From Phascolarctos cinereus (taxonomy: Eukaryota > Chordata > Mammalia > Diprotodontia > Phascolarctidae), in assembly GCF_002099425.1 (NCBI RefSeq), contig NW_018344227.1, positions 1,364,001-1,428,000 of the forward strand: DNA of 64,000 nucleotides, written 5' to 3'. A program made the translations under genes and the position numbers. How positions within the stretch are numbered: the first letter of the stretch is position 1; every line of letters begins with the position of its first letter. Under the pieces are notes generated by a model that saw only the letters and a program-made list of their open reading frames with translations, was not told where the DNA came from and did not search any database. Positions 47,901 to 59,559 of this stretch are shown here, in pieces.

Positions 47901-48360
47901 AATTTGAAACTAGCAGCAGTGCACAGCTTCCTACAGCTGTCCTCCAGGCCGGCTGCTGCTCAGGTTGCCACAGGGTTTGTTGTTGCCACCAGAAGGAAGT
48001 CGTGACATGAGAGCCAGGCAGCCCCAGACTGCCCTCCCACCAGAGGCGCAGCATGCTGCGAGCCCCGCCAGCCGCCAGCCTCCAGCTGCCAGCATCAGCC
48101 GCCTGCAGCTGCCGCCGCTGCCGCCGCTGCTGCTGCTGCTGCTGCTGCTGCTGCCGCCGCCGCCGCCGCTGGCTGGGTTGGGCTGGGCCCGGAGGCCAGG
48201 CGGGGCGGGGGGCGGTGATGAAGGGGAAGGGGAAGGGGGTGGCCAGCCCCCCAGCCCCAGAGCACTGGGGAGCCGGGCCAGCCAAGGCCGCAGACTCATC
48301 TGGCCCCAGCCCAGCCTCCTTAGTCACTGGCCCTCGGGGAGCTGTTCAGGAGTGTTTGTT
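47860..48360 (-). promoter_or_regulatory. GAB3: CpG-island-like GAB3 promoter
   Basis: This is the only CpG-dense stretch in the window, with many GCCGCC, GCG and CGG words. It holds a GC-box cluster (cggggcgggg at 48201-48210) of the Sp1 type and sits directly upstream of the GAB3 first exon. I saw no convincing TATA box for minus-strand transcription, as is usual for CpG-island promoters. Divergent transcription to the right is possible but nothing in the sequence proves it. Confidence 0.6.
48127..48168. repeat. (CTG)9(CCG)5 trinucleotide tract
   Basis: Nine CTG units run into five CCG units, then further GCTGG. On the GAB3 sense strand this is (CGG)5(CAG)9, about 530 bp upstream of the start codon, inside the CpG-rich promoter. 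CGG and CAG arrays of this kind are length-unstable in mammals. Confidence 0.9.
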
Positions 48361-48452
48361 GTGGAAGAAGAACAGGGAAAGAGATCAGGCCCAGGGCAGA
48401 AAGGAAAAAAGCCTAGATCACCAGATAGACCAGAACAAGACAGCCGCTGCCT

Positions 48453-48732
48453 CCTTCCTCCCTCCCTCCCTCCCTGCCTGCCTGCCTTTCTCCCTCGTCT
48501 TTCGCTGCCTCCCTTCCTCCTCCCTCCTTTTCCCTGCCTGCCTCCCTCCGTCTTTCCCTCTCTCCCTCCCTCCCTCCATCTTTCGGTGCCTGCCTCCCTC
48601 TCTCTGCCTGCCTCCCTCTTTCCTTCCCTCCCTGCCTACCTGTCTTCCTCCCTCTTTCCCTGTCTGCCTCCCTCCTTCTTTCCCTGTCTGCCTCTCTCCC
48701 TCTCTTTCTGCCTCCCTCCCTGCCTGCCTGGA
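48453..48732. repeat. CCTCC/CTGCC pyrimidine-rich repeat
   Basis: About 280 bp of TCCC, CTGC and TTCC words with almost no purines on the plus strand, directly upstream of the GAB3 CpG island. Its strand bias is opposite to the GGA tract at 47.7-47.87 kb. A shorter (CTC)n lies at 48823-48849. Confidence 0.9.
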
Positions 48733-49204
48733 TGAAGGTGGGGTTGTGGTGGTGAGGCAATGCCCCAACCTTCTCTTTCACCGGGGAGACAATGGTGCTG
48801 CTGCCCATGCCGTGCCCAAGCTTTCTCCTCCTCCTCCTCCTCCTCCTCCATCTCCTGGGAAGGGGTTTGGGGGGCTGAGGAGGAGGAGCCAAGTAGCAGC
48901 AAGCACAGTATATAGTGAGCGGGAAGAAAGAGAGGCAGGAAAGAAGATTGTGTGCCAGGGCCTTTTGCATTTCATTCCTGTCCCAGGCTAGAGTGCTTGT
49001 TTGCAAAATGATTTTTAATTCAAACAGAACCCAGTTTGAACAAAGCCTGGCCCAGAGCATGAGCTTTTCCATATGGAATGATGATGTAGGACACCACTCG
49101 GCCCAACTCCAGCTCTACACAGAGGTCACAAAGGCACTGCTTGCCCTCACCAAGCTTCCTCTCTCCTTCTCTTCTATCCCTTAAAGGGCAATTGGCAGGA
49201 GGGG

Positions 49205-49330
49205 GAGGGGGGGGGGGGTGAAATCTACCTTCAGAGTACAGAGGAGAAAACAGGAGGCAAGGGACTTGCTCAAGGTCACACAGCCTGTTAGCAACAGAGC
49301 TGAGACTAGAACCCAAGTAACTGGACTCTT
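49205..49330 (-). mobile_element. MIR fragment
   Basis: GGGACTTGCTCAAGGTCACA, then GAGACTAGAACCCAAG. Confidence 0.65.
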
Positions 49331-49344
49331 CAGCCAAGGCCTGA

Positions 49345-50960
49345 AAACATGTATCTTATTGTTATTGGTGCCTTTGATTTTTATATCACATTCATTTCTA
49401 AGCATCTCCCTTTCCCTCCCCATCTAGTAAGCAATGCATCCTTGTAACACAGATTTTCAAGAAAAAGGGTTGGGGGGGGGGAAGAGTTTAGCAAAGCTAG
49501 CCAAGACATCAACAATTGGAAAGTACATGCAATGCTCCCTGCCCACAGTCCCCTGGCTCAGCAATGACACAGAGCCAGGAGATACATTTCCTCAACTCTT
49601 GTCTGGGGCCATGCTTGGGCATTAGAATTATGCTGTATCCATCTACATCACTGGAGTCTTTGTGTATGTCATTTTCCTGCTTCTGCTTTAGTTCCTTTTG
49701 TATCAATTCATTTAAGTCTTCCCAGGCTTCTCGGAATTACTCATGTTCATCATTTCTAACACAGTAAGAATATTCCATTGCATTCATGACCCTACAATTT
49801 GTTTAGCCATTCCCCAAACAATGGAAAATTGACTTTATTTTCAATTCTTTTCTACCACAGAAAGTATAACTATGAACACTTGGGCACATATGGAAACTTT
49901 CTGTCATTCTGTCCTTGGGATCTATAACTAAATGTAGGCTGTTTTGGTCAATGGCTATGGATACTTTAGTCACTTTTAAAACATAATTCCAAACTGCTTT
50001 CCAGAATGATTAGATTAATTTACACCTGGATCATCAATGTTTTCCAAGAGACTCCCTCCTTCCCACCAAACAACGGCTATTTCCATCTGGTCATCTTTGC
50101 CAATGTATGTGAGGTTAAATGTCTGAGTTGATTTGACTTGTATTTTATTATCAATGATTTGGAGCAAACTCTCCTATGGTTGCTGATAATTTGCAGTTCT
50201 TCTGGAAACATTTATTTATGTCATTTGACTGTATCAATTGGGGGAATGACTCTTGGTTTTTTATTTGTATGAACTCCCTATATATTTTGGATATCAAACC
50301 CCCATCAGAGGTATTTGATGCAAAGATTTCATCCATGTCAATGGTTTCCCTTCTTAGCCTGGCTACACTGATTTGATTCATGGAAAAGCTTTTCAATTTT
50401 GTATCTTCAAAATTATCTATTTTGTCTTTTGTGATCTCCTCTATTCCTCATTTGACTAAGAATTCTCTTCCTGGCCACAGCTGTGAAAGGTACCTGATCT
50501 GGTTCTCTTCTAAATTTTTAATAGTGTAGTCCTTTATATTAAGGTTACATATCCTTTTTGAGCTAATTGTGGTAGATAAAGATGTTGGTCTAAAATTATT
50601 TTTTCACCAAGCTGTTTTTCAATTTTCCCAAAAGTTATTATCAAACAGGAAGTTCTCCGAGTAGATTACATCCTCAAGTTTATCTAACATTGGGATATTA
50701 AGTTTAATTTCTTTTTTCTGATTCCTGTTTATCCTGTTTGTTCAACTGATCAACTTTTCTATTTTTTTGGATGATTATTGCATTATAATATTACTTGAGA
50801 TCTAAAAGTACTATTCCCCCTTTATTCCTCCTTTTTTCTCATCATTTCCTTTAATTCCAGTTCTTTTGATCTTCCAAATGAATTTTCTTATTATTTTGTC
50901 TACCTCTATAAAATACTACCATGGCAGTTTGATTGGCATCGTATTGTATTGGCATGGCTC
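49345..50960 (-). mobile_element. L1 3' UTR and ORF2 C-terminal half
   Basis: The 3' UTR is at the left. The minus strand then carries late ORF2, with antisense hallmarks TTAGCCATTCCCCAAACAAT and TGACTGTATCAATTGG. It continues further upstream in ORF2 than the other minus-strand copies. Confidence 0.78.
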
Positions 50961-51710
50961 ACATTAATATACTGTTGGTGGAGCTGTTGTGGATTGGTCC
51001 AGCCATTCTGGAAGCAATTTGGAACTACGCCTGAAAAGTTGCTAAATTGTGCATACCCTTTGACCCAGTGAAACCACTGCTAGACCATTACCTCAAGAAG
51101 ATCAAAGAAAGAGGAAAATGATCCATGTTGACAAAATTCATTTATAGCAGTTCATTTTATCATGGCAGAGAAGTGGGAACTAAGAGAGTGCCTATTAATT
51201 GGAAAGTGGCTGAACAAATTATAGTTCATGAATATAATGGAATATTATTGCATGTTTCAGAGAAAATTGGGAAGACTTATATGAGCTGGTGCAGATTAAA
51301 CTAAGTAGAATCAAAACAATTTATGCAATAACAATAGTGTAAAGAAAAACAACTTTAAAAGACTTAAGAACTCTGACCAATGTAATGACCACAATTCCTG
51401 AATAACCAAATGTGAAGCATGCTACCAACCTCTTCACAGAGAGGTGATAGACTCCAGGATGCAAAATGAGAAATAATTTTTTTGGACCTAGACAATAAGG
51501 AAATTTGTTTTGCTTCATTGTGCATATTGGTTATAAGGCTGTTTTTTTCTTTTTCCAGTGAGGAGAGAGGGGTAAGAATAGGGTTCCCCTTCTCCCCCCC
51601 CCATGAGAATAGGAAAAAAAAAGAAAAGGAAGGTCAGAAAGAACTACAGACACAGAGGACAGCTTTCAGAGTTACATTTTAATTTATTATATAATTCAAA
51701 AGAAAAATAA
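50960..51710 (+). mobile_element. L1 ORF2 C-terminus and 3' UTR
   Basis: ACTGTTGGTGGAGCTGTTGT, AAGTGGCTGAACAAATTATAG, GAAGACTTATATGAGCTGG and the 3' UTR. It is head-to-head with the preceding minus-strand L1. The AT-rich stretch 51711-52160 holds nothing I recognise. Confidence 0.75.
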
Positions 51711-52164
51711 TCCCTATATCCAAAGAGTCAAATATACAGTGAGCAGCATGGATCTGCAGTACTCCCAAGTGCTGCTAAACTCGAATAAAATGTAATTGGA
51801 AAGTAATTAACAAAACCAATAAAAATACAATGAAACATAAATAGCATTATATTTTTTGAGGAAGAACCATTTTTATTCCTTTCTTGAGCCAATATAATGA
51901 ATTTTGTTATTAATTATTCATTTTAGTTCATAGAATACTTTCATTTACCTACAAATTGAGTCGTTTACCATAAATGGCTCCATAATACAAATATTAAAAT
52001 TCATTTAATTTTATCATTTTTTAACTTCTAAATAATGAAAATGCTCCTTTTCAAGACCTTTAGAAACTTGGAGTGTGAAGACTACAAATTATTATCACAC
52101 TGTAACTGACAAACTCCCTGAAGTGCATTTGAAATTACCAGAACTTTTCTCATTAATACTTTGA

Positions 52165-53430
52165 GGGTTCTTTTTTCTTTTTCAAAAAAATTAATTTATT
52201 TTTCACATTCAGTTTTTTAAATTTCAAATTCTAAATGCTTTCTCTCCCTCCAGTTCCTCCCCCACCCATTGAAAAGGCAAGCAATATGATGTCTGTTGTA
52301 TATGTGAAGTTGTGTAAAATATTTCCATGTTAGCCAGGTTGCAAAAAGGGAAAAAAAGGCAAGTAAAAAAGGAAAGGTAAAAACAATATGTTTCAATCTG
52401 CACTCAGAATTCATCAGGTCTCTCTCTGGAGGTAGATAGCATTTTTCATCATGAGTCCCTTGAAATTGTTTTCAGTCATCGTAGCGATTAGAGTAGCTAA
52501 TTCTTTCAGAGCTGAACATCTTTACGATTTTGTTGTTACTGTGTGCAATATTCTCCTGGTTCTGCTCACTTCACTTTGCATCAGTTCATAAAAGTCTTCC
52601 CAAGATGTGGGAAAATTGGAACACTAATGCATTATTGGTGGAGTTGTGAAATGATCCAACCATTTTGGAGAACAATTTGGAACTATGCCCAAAGGGCTAT
52701 AAAAATGTACATACCCTCTGACCCAGCAATAGCATTTCTAGGGCTATATCCCAGAGAGATCATACAAATGCGAAAAGGACCCACATGTACAAAAATATTT
52801 ACAACAGCTCTTTTTGTGGTGGCAAAGAATTGGAAATTGAGAGGATGCCCATCAATTGGAGAATGGCTGAGCAAGTTGTGGTATACGAATGTAAAGGAAC
52901 ATTATTGTGCTATAAGAAATGATGAACAGGCTGACTTCAGAAAAACCTGGAAAGACTTATATGGTCTGATGCTGAGTGAAGTGAGTAGAACCAGGAGAAT
53001 GTTGTACACAATAGCAGCTACGTTGTACAATGACTAATATTGATAAACTTAATCAATACAAGGATCTAAGACATCTCCAAAGGTCTCATGATGGAAAATG
53101 CTATCCACAAAGAAGAAAGAACTATGGAGTTTGAATACAGATCAAAGCACACTATTTACTATTTTTTTCTTCTGTTATGTTTTGTTTCCTCTTGGTTCTA
53201 ACTCTTACTTACAACATCACTAATGTGAAAATATGTTTAATAGGAATGTATATGCATAGCCTATATCAAATTGTGCACCGTCTTGGGGAAGGAGGTGGAG
53301 AGGGAGGGGGAGAAAAATTTAAAACTCAAAAGCTTATAGAAGTGATTGTTGATAATTCAAAATAAATTAACTAAAAAAAAATAAAAGTCTTCCCAGGTTT
53401 TTCTGAAACCATGCTGCTCATAATTTCTTT
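52165..53430 (-). mobile_element. L1 3' UTR, split by a younger L1
   Basis: The 3' UTR (TTAAATTTCAAATTCTAAAT, GGCAAGCAATATGATGTCTG) reads to 52602, is interrupted, then resumes at 53381-53430 with AAGTCTTCCCAGGTTTTTCT. Confidence 0.8.
52603..53380 (+). mobile_element. 5'-truncated L1 nested in an opposite L1
   Basis: ORF2 C-terminal sequence with a 164-residue open frame (MHYWWSC, SDPAIAFLGLYPREI, TKIFTTALFVVAKNWKLRGC) and 3' UTR to the A-tail. A perfect 15-bp duplication ATAAAAGTCTTCCCA lies at 52588-52602 and 53381-53395. Confidence 0.95.
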
Positions 53431-54840
53431 TTAAAATATGTTATTTATTTACTTTAAACATTCTTTTCTTCTTAAATTTCAAATTCCAAATTCTCTCCCT
53501 CCCTCCCACTCCATCCACTGAGAAGGCAAGCAATATGATGTCAATTATACCTGTGAAATCATGCAAAGCATATTTCCATATTAGTCATATTTTTTAAAAG
53601 TAAGAAAAATTAAGTGAGAAAATTATACTTCAATTTGCACTCAGAGTTCATCAGTTCTGTCTCTGGAAGTGGATATTTTTTCAGCATGGTCCTTTGGAAT
53701 TGTCTTTGTTTATTGTGTTGATCAGAGTAGCCAAGTCTTTCACAGTTTATCATCATTACAACATTGCTGTTAATGTGCACAATGATCTGGTTCTTCTCAC
53801 TTCACTTTGCATCAGTTCATATAGGTCTTCTCATGTTTTTCTGAAACTCATCCCCTTTGTCATTTCCCACAGCACAATAGTACTCCATCACAATCATATG
53901 CCACAACTTGTTCAGCCATTCCCCAATTGATGAGCATCCCCTCAATTTCCCATTCTTTGCCGCCACAAAAAGAGCTGCTATAAATATTCTTGTACACATA
54001 GGTCCTTTTCCTCCTTCTTTGGTCTCTTTGGGATATAGACCTAGTAGTGGTATTACTGGGTCAAAGGGCATGCACACTTTTCTTTTGGTTTTGTTTTACA
54101 ATTTGTGATTTCTCATAAAGTCACTAGCTTCCAATTGCTCCATTCTAATTTTTAAGAAAGTATTTTCTTCAGTAAGCTTTTGGACTTCCTTTTCCATTTG
54201 GCCAATTTTGCTTTTTAAGGCAATCTTCTCCTCATTGGTTTTTTGGACCTCTTTTGCCATTTGGGTTAGGCTATTTCTCAAGGTGTTATTTTTTTCAGTA
54301 TTTTTTGGGTCTCCTTTAGTAAGCTATTAACTTGTTTTTTGTGATTTTCTTGCATCACTCTCAGTTTTTCCTCTACTTCTCTTACTTGCTTCTCAAAATC
54401 CTTTTTGAGCTCTTCCATGGCCTGGGACCAATTCATATTTTTCTTGGAGGCTTTGGATGGAGGAGCTTTGACTTTGTTATCTTCTTCTGGTTGTATGTTT
54501 TGATCTTTTTTTACCAAAAAAAGATTCTATGGTCTGACACTTCTTGTGAGGTTTGCTCATGATCCCACCCAATTACTTGAGTTATAAACTCTTTATTAAG
54601 GTAGAGGTCTGCTTCCAATGTGGAGAATGTACTGTCCCAAGCTTCGGGGGTTTGTACAGCTGTTTTCAGAGATACTTTTAGGGACTCATAAATTTTCAGT
54701 TCTTCCAAGGTTGTATGATAAGGGTCGAGGTGTTTACTCTTTTCCTCTCATTAGCTCTGTACCTAGGGATGGTTCTTGCTCTGATGGCTGTGGCTGCTCC
54801 AGGGGCTGACATTGGAGAAGGCAAGTTCCCAAAATTAGTT
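53431..54840 (-). mobile_element. L1 with ORF1 joined to ORF2 C-terminus
   Basis: Reading on the minus strand from 54.8 kb: an N-terminal part (MEELKIYESLKVSLKTAV), then a coiled coil with ANWSQAMEELKKDFEKQ-like and MENHKKQVNSLLKE-like words, then KIGQMEKEVQKLTEENTF. It passes at about 54078 directly into ORF2 C-terminus (FDPVIPLLGLYPKETK) and the 3' UTR. Endonuclease and RT are missing. ORF1 is broken by at least two frame changes (near 54515 and 54280). Confidence 0.8.
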
Positions 54841-56762
54841 GGGGAAAAGAGAGTCTGAGTCTCTGCTACCCATACCCCAGATACCTGGGCTATTCTGCTT
54901 TCTCCCCAAAGGTCCCCTTCCAGCCCCCATCACAATCTTCCTGATCGCATGGCTTAAGATTCATCATCTCCTGCCACCTGTAAGCCTCTATCCTGCCTCT
55001 CAGTGCTTCACTGCCCTGAGTAGACATCTGCCAGCACACAAATGACACTGAGGCCCTCACCCCACCCCCAGCTGCTAGAACCTAGGGAAAGAAACTGGAT
55101 GGCTGTGTCCCCTTTCCATCCTCTGCCCCTGTGGGGCATTCAGAGGTACCCAGAATGACACTTCTCTCTTCTGGGTATTAACTGCCTCACAGTTCCTTCA
55201 GGCTTTTGGAGAGACAGGGAGTAGAGAAGGTACAGTGGGAACTGGAGTGGTAGGGAGGGAATAGGGTCAGGGATCACCTGTTTGAATTTTTATAAATGTT
55301 ATCATTGCTTATAAATATATGTCTTGTTTTTTTCCCTACAGGCTGGACTGGCTTTGAGGGAGGAGACGGGTGTGGGGAAAGGTTCAGACCACTTATTCCC
55401 CAACATTGCCCCTTTTCCTCTATGCTGGCTGGCCTCCCCAGTTGCTGCTTGTCCCTCTGGTATTTGCTGAGGCCAGTGGAGGTCACCAAACTGTTCCCCT
55501 CAGAGAAGGGACTGTGGAAAAGAGGACCTCCAGGTTCTGGGTGTCTCCTCATTCTTTGCCTGGAGTCTCCCTGACCTGTCCTTGAGATCCTGGGCATCCC
55601 CTTCTGAGGGCTGGTTCCCCACTCCCAGGGTTCCCTTGCCCCTCTTTTCTCAACTCTCTGGGATTATTTTTCTCTGGTTTTTAAAAGGTTTGGTGGAAAG
55701 ATTTTTGAATTTTGAAGTAGAGTTTTTGGGGGTTCAGCCAGAACTCTGCTCCTTTTTGTCTGTGACTTAGAGAAATCAACTCCCCCTGCACCATTTCTCC
55801 AGGTGCAAAATGAAGGGTTTACTAGCTTATCTCCATGTATAGACCCCTCTCCACCATGCCCAGATGGCCAGCTCATGATGGTGTGGCATCAGGTTCAGAC
55901 CTGAGTAAAAGATCCCAGAGACCACCTGTTCCATTTGCTGAGGCCCTTTTGAGGAATCTGATTACCCAAGGAAGAAAACTAGACAAGGCCTGAGCTTAAC
56001 ATTTTATTGGAAGGCCTCCTTGTCTCATCTCTTGCTGCTTTGACTGGTCAGGCCTGGTCTGATACTATTGGAGCAGTTGGCTGGGATTCTTCCTCAGGTC
56101 CAGAAGTTATCAGGCATGTGACTGGGCTAGGACTCCTTGGCTGGTGGCTAAAGATTGGGATTGGGATGTCCTCATAATGGTCTCCTGATGGGAAGTAGAC
56201 AGGAGTGTTAGGAATGAAGGAAAGGCCTAATATCGGGGGTATTTGAGGGAACCCCACTCCTTTAGTCCATGACAGCTCTTCACAGGACTAGGCAGAACCA
56301 GAAAGTACAGAGACAATTGCCCTCTCTTTGCTTTCTGAGTCTAAGAGAAGATCCTGGATGGGTGACCTGGTCAAGGCCTTTCCCTCTCTAGGCCTTCATT
56401 CCCAGATATAGAACTGAATCTCTGGACTTTCCCAGTTTGGAGCAGTGAGCCCATGATTCCTTCTGTTGGGCCTCCAGGTCATCCTACAACACGGAAGGGA
56501 AGAGGGCATCTTCTAGCACCCTATCCTTAAACACACACACCCCTTTTCCTCATCATCCACCCCCATATAGTCAGTGTGCTGCTCTGCTCTTTCCCTCAGT
56601 TCATCTGGCCTCTCCCTACTTTTCTCATTGTAATGTAGAGTCCATGTTTTATAATACTTGGATTACCTAAGTATTTGGACCCTCAAATCACTTCAGAAAA
56701 ATCATCTTGTCCAGTTTCTCAAAGAAGCCATTTACAGACAGGAATTGCTTTACCAGAGAAAA
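54841..56762. other. unassigned GC-richer sequence
   Basis: No exon, repeat or promoter could be supported. The left edge may still be the 5' UTR of the minus-strand L1. Short open frames on both strands near 55.3-55.6 kb show no domain or convincing codon pattern. Confidence 0.4.
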
Positions 56763-56777
56763 ATGAACTATCCTATG

Positions 56778-56957
56778 TTTTTGTTTTTTAAGGTAGTTGG
56801 GGTTAAGTGACTTGCCCAGGGTCACACAGCTAGTAAGTGTTAAGTGTTTGGTCCGAGATCAGATTTGAACTCAGGTCCTTCTGACTTTAGGGCTGGTGCT
56901 CTATTCACTGCACCACCTAGCTGCCCCCATTTGTTTTTTGGTTTTTTTGTTTTTTAG
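56778..56957 (-). mobile_element. WSINE1-type SINE
   Basis: Antisense SINE plus a T/G-rich stretch, flanked by the perfect 15-bp duplication ATGAACTATCCTATG at 56763-56777 and 56958-56972. Confidence 0.95.
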
Positions 56958-56972
56958 ATGAACTATCCTATG

Positions 56973-58577
56973 AGTGGCAAAACTGTTTATTTCTTCTGGG
57001 AAGGAAGGGAAAGGCAAGTACAAGTTCGAAAGTTATATCCTTAAACTGCATACTGCAAATGTAAGTGAATGCTCTCCTACTTCTCACTGCTTGGCAACCT
57101 ATCAAGGTTCTATCTACCTACACTTCCAATTCTCAAAATGCAGATCAAGCAAGACAAGTAGAAAGAGAACCACATTAAAAATGCATTGTACTGAGAAGTG
57201 GGGACAGCCTAAAACAAATACTTGGACTCTAACATTGGGGTTCTTGGCACAACCCAGAAATAGTGGCCTGTAGACAGGAAATGTAAAACAGTCTACAGAC
57301 TACCCTTGAGTTAACAGAGCCCCTCATGTATGGCTGATCCAGTACCCAATTACAGTATGTAAATTTTACTGTGGTTCCTTGATGCAGAGAATGTCTCCAT
57401 ACAGAAATGAAACAGGATTAAGCTGTAAGACATACCCATACAAGGACACGGAAAGAACAATTTCACTTTAGACAAGAAATATAAGCCAGCATCACTACCT
57501 TGAGGGGTGAGTGTCCATAGTTCAGTTTGGGGTTCAGATTGGACATAGTTACAGTAAGTTTAGAATACTGTAATATTCTGTGAAGCTCAAACATCCACGA
57601 GAATATTCTTTGAGGCCTCCAACCTAGAATAATCCTATTCCTAAGCTAGCCCTTTAAGTCTATCACTTTTCCCCAGGGAAGAGATACAGGTTCAGAATTA
57701 AAAAAAAAAAAGTACATTTTTATATTTTCCATTTTTCAGTTATATAATTCGTTATGATTGTAAAGAATTCATCACTTTTAATTTTAAAATTACTACTAGG
57801 CTCATTCACCGGCCCCTAACATGGCAGTACATTTTGCTAAAAAGCATTAATGCTTGTGAAACTATCAAAATGGAAGACATTGGTGATTTTGTCAAGCAAC
57901 TTGCAACATTGTTTTGTCCACAAGTAATATATATGTAATTATTGCACATCCTTTGTTTACGTTTTAACTTTTCAAAAGGGAAACTTTCCAACCAACGAGG
58001 AAGACTGGAAGAAGAGAAGGTATGGCAATAGGCCACAGACAGTGCTGCCTAAAACCACTGCCAGGAAGGAAACTGTAGAAAGACACACAGGCAGAAAAGA
58101 AATACAGGGGGTGTCTTAAGGAAGTATAAGGCTGAAACAACTGGTCATGACACAAATTTTAGTTGCAATGAGATTGGGAGGAGTATATTTAAGGGAAACA
58201 TTGAGCATTTAAGTTATTGGCTATGAACTTGGATAATGCTAAGGGATCTAAAGGAGTAGGTCTGATGTCTGAAGCACCAATAGATCAGAGTGGATCTATC
58301 GCAAGTTTGACAGAAGAGGTAAGGAGAATAGAATGGCTCTGCAGATCTTGCCAGAAAGACTACCAATAAGAAGGCATTAAAGGGAATGGCAGAGAAACAA
58401 GATTTAAAAATCTTTCTCAACGTTTTGGTAAGACATTTCCCAACCACTGGTCTTTATCTTTACAGAGTGGTAACAAATGAAAAAAAAATGAACAAATGAC
58501 TGGTAGGTCTGCCGGAGTGAACTGAAAGACCTCTAACTACTGCAAAAATACAACTTTCAAAAGACATGAATACTTAC
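56973..58577. other. unassigned AT-rich sequence
   Basis: I recognise no gene, repeat family or regulatory site here; 58642-59560 is similar. Confidence 0.4.
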
Positions 58578-58641
58578 ACAGGGTATTCCAAAAGTCTTTG
58601 TGCAGTTTTAAGCTATTAAAGCTTAAAAATGCACCAAGACT
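58578..58641. mobile_element. mariner-like MITE remnant (hairpin)
   Basis: It begins CAGGGTATTCCAAAAGTC, a mariner-type terminus. The arm AGTCTTTGTGCAGTTTTAAG pairs with the complement of CTTAAAAATGCACCAAGACT around an AGCT-TATTAA-AGCT centre. The outer right terminus is not recognisable. Confidence 0.7.
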
Positions 58642-59559
58642 GAGAATGTTGTACTTTACTACTAGTCAATCTTAACTATTGCCCTTATAAAATTATGCTT
58701 TACCCAAATCTTTTTTTCCCCTAAAATACATTTTGATTTAGATTTCAATTCCAATTGGCCAAGATCTGTTATTCACCGGAGGCTAATATTCCATTTTGGC
58801 AATTGCTGTCTTTAACAAAATTCCACTTGGATAGAGTAGGTCTGAATCTAGGCTCTTTACATCAGCATTATATCAGGGCTCTGGATGTACATATTCCCAG
58901 AAACACAAAGATGTTTTTTAATATGGTCTTAATACCTAACAAGTTTTACATTGATTTCTCTAGTCATGTAAGATAACAAATAAAAGAGGGTAGCTATTGT
59001 CCTGTGCTAGTAATGCATTATCCCAAACTCTGCTGTGGATCTCTCAGGCGCAGGAGCAAAGAAACATTTCAGCTCTCAAGGGTAATGTTGGATTTTTGTC
59101 TTTTTTTTTCTTTTTAAGAGGAAAACAAGCTATTCCAAATTCATTGCCTGATCCAGATATGAAACTACTTTGTGGAGGGTTTTTTGTTGTTGTTGGGGAG
59201 AGGACATAGTCCCTAAATTTCTTCTAGACCTGAATTCACCCTGCCTCAAGCCCAGGTTGATGGGTATTATTTTGAGGCCCACCTACTGGTGAAATATTTC
59301 AGTTTCACCTGTGGAAATCACCCTCACAACCACCTTGAATTAAAGGATAATGTTCCCATGACACCGCAAGGGATAAAAATACAGAATATCATACAAATAT
59401 GTCAGCCACAAAAAGCATTTCTGCTTTTTGTCTCTCAGGTTGAAGTTATATGGGAAACAATTTCTTCCCTATTCCCACTCTTTTTTCCATTTGGCTATAT
59501 TCCTTGCCAACTGCAGGTTTGATCTGGTATTAGGAGTATAAATTGGCAGACCCATTGTT

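Noticed and set aside
47534-48005. Glu- and Arg-rich plus-strand frames
   Set aside because: Translations of the GGA/GAG microsatellite in different registers.
47965-48735. 256-codon plus-strand frame with a poly-Leu stretch resembling a signal peptide
   Set aside because: The Leu run is the CTG microsatellite, and the C-terminal part is the CCTCC repeat. No domain or good splice donor was found, and it overlaps the GAB3 promoter on the other strand.
48905-48920. TATATAG word as a plus-strand TATA box
   Set aside because: No supported plus-strand exon follows, and the GAB3 promoter is CpG-type on the other strand.
48413-49072. Gly/Arg/Glu-rich minus-strand frames
   Set aside because: Antisense of the CCTCC/CTGCC repeat; no homology recognised.
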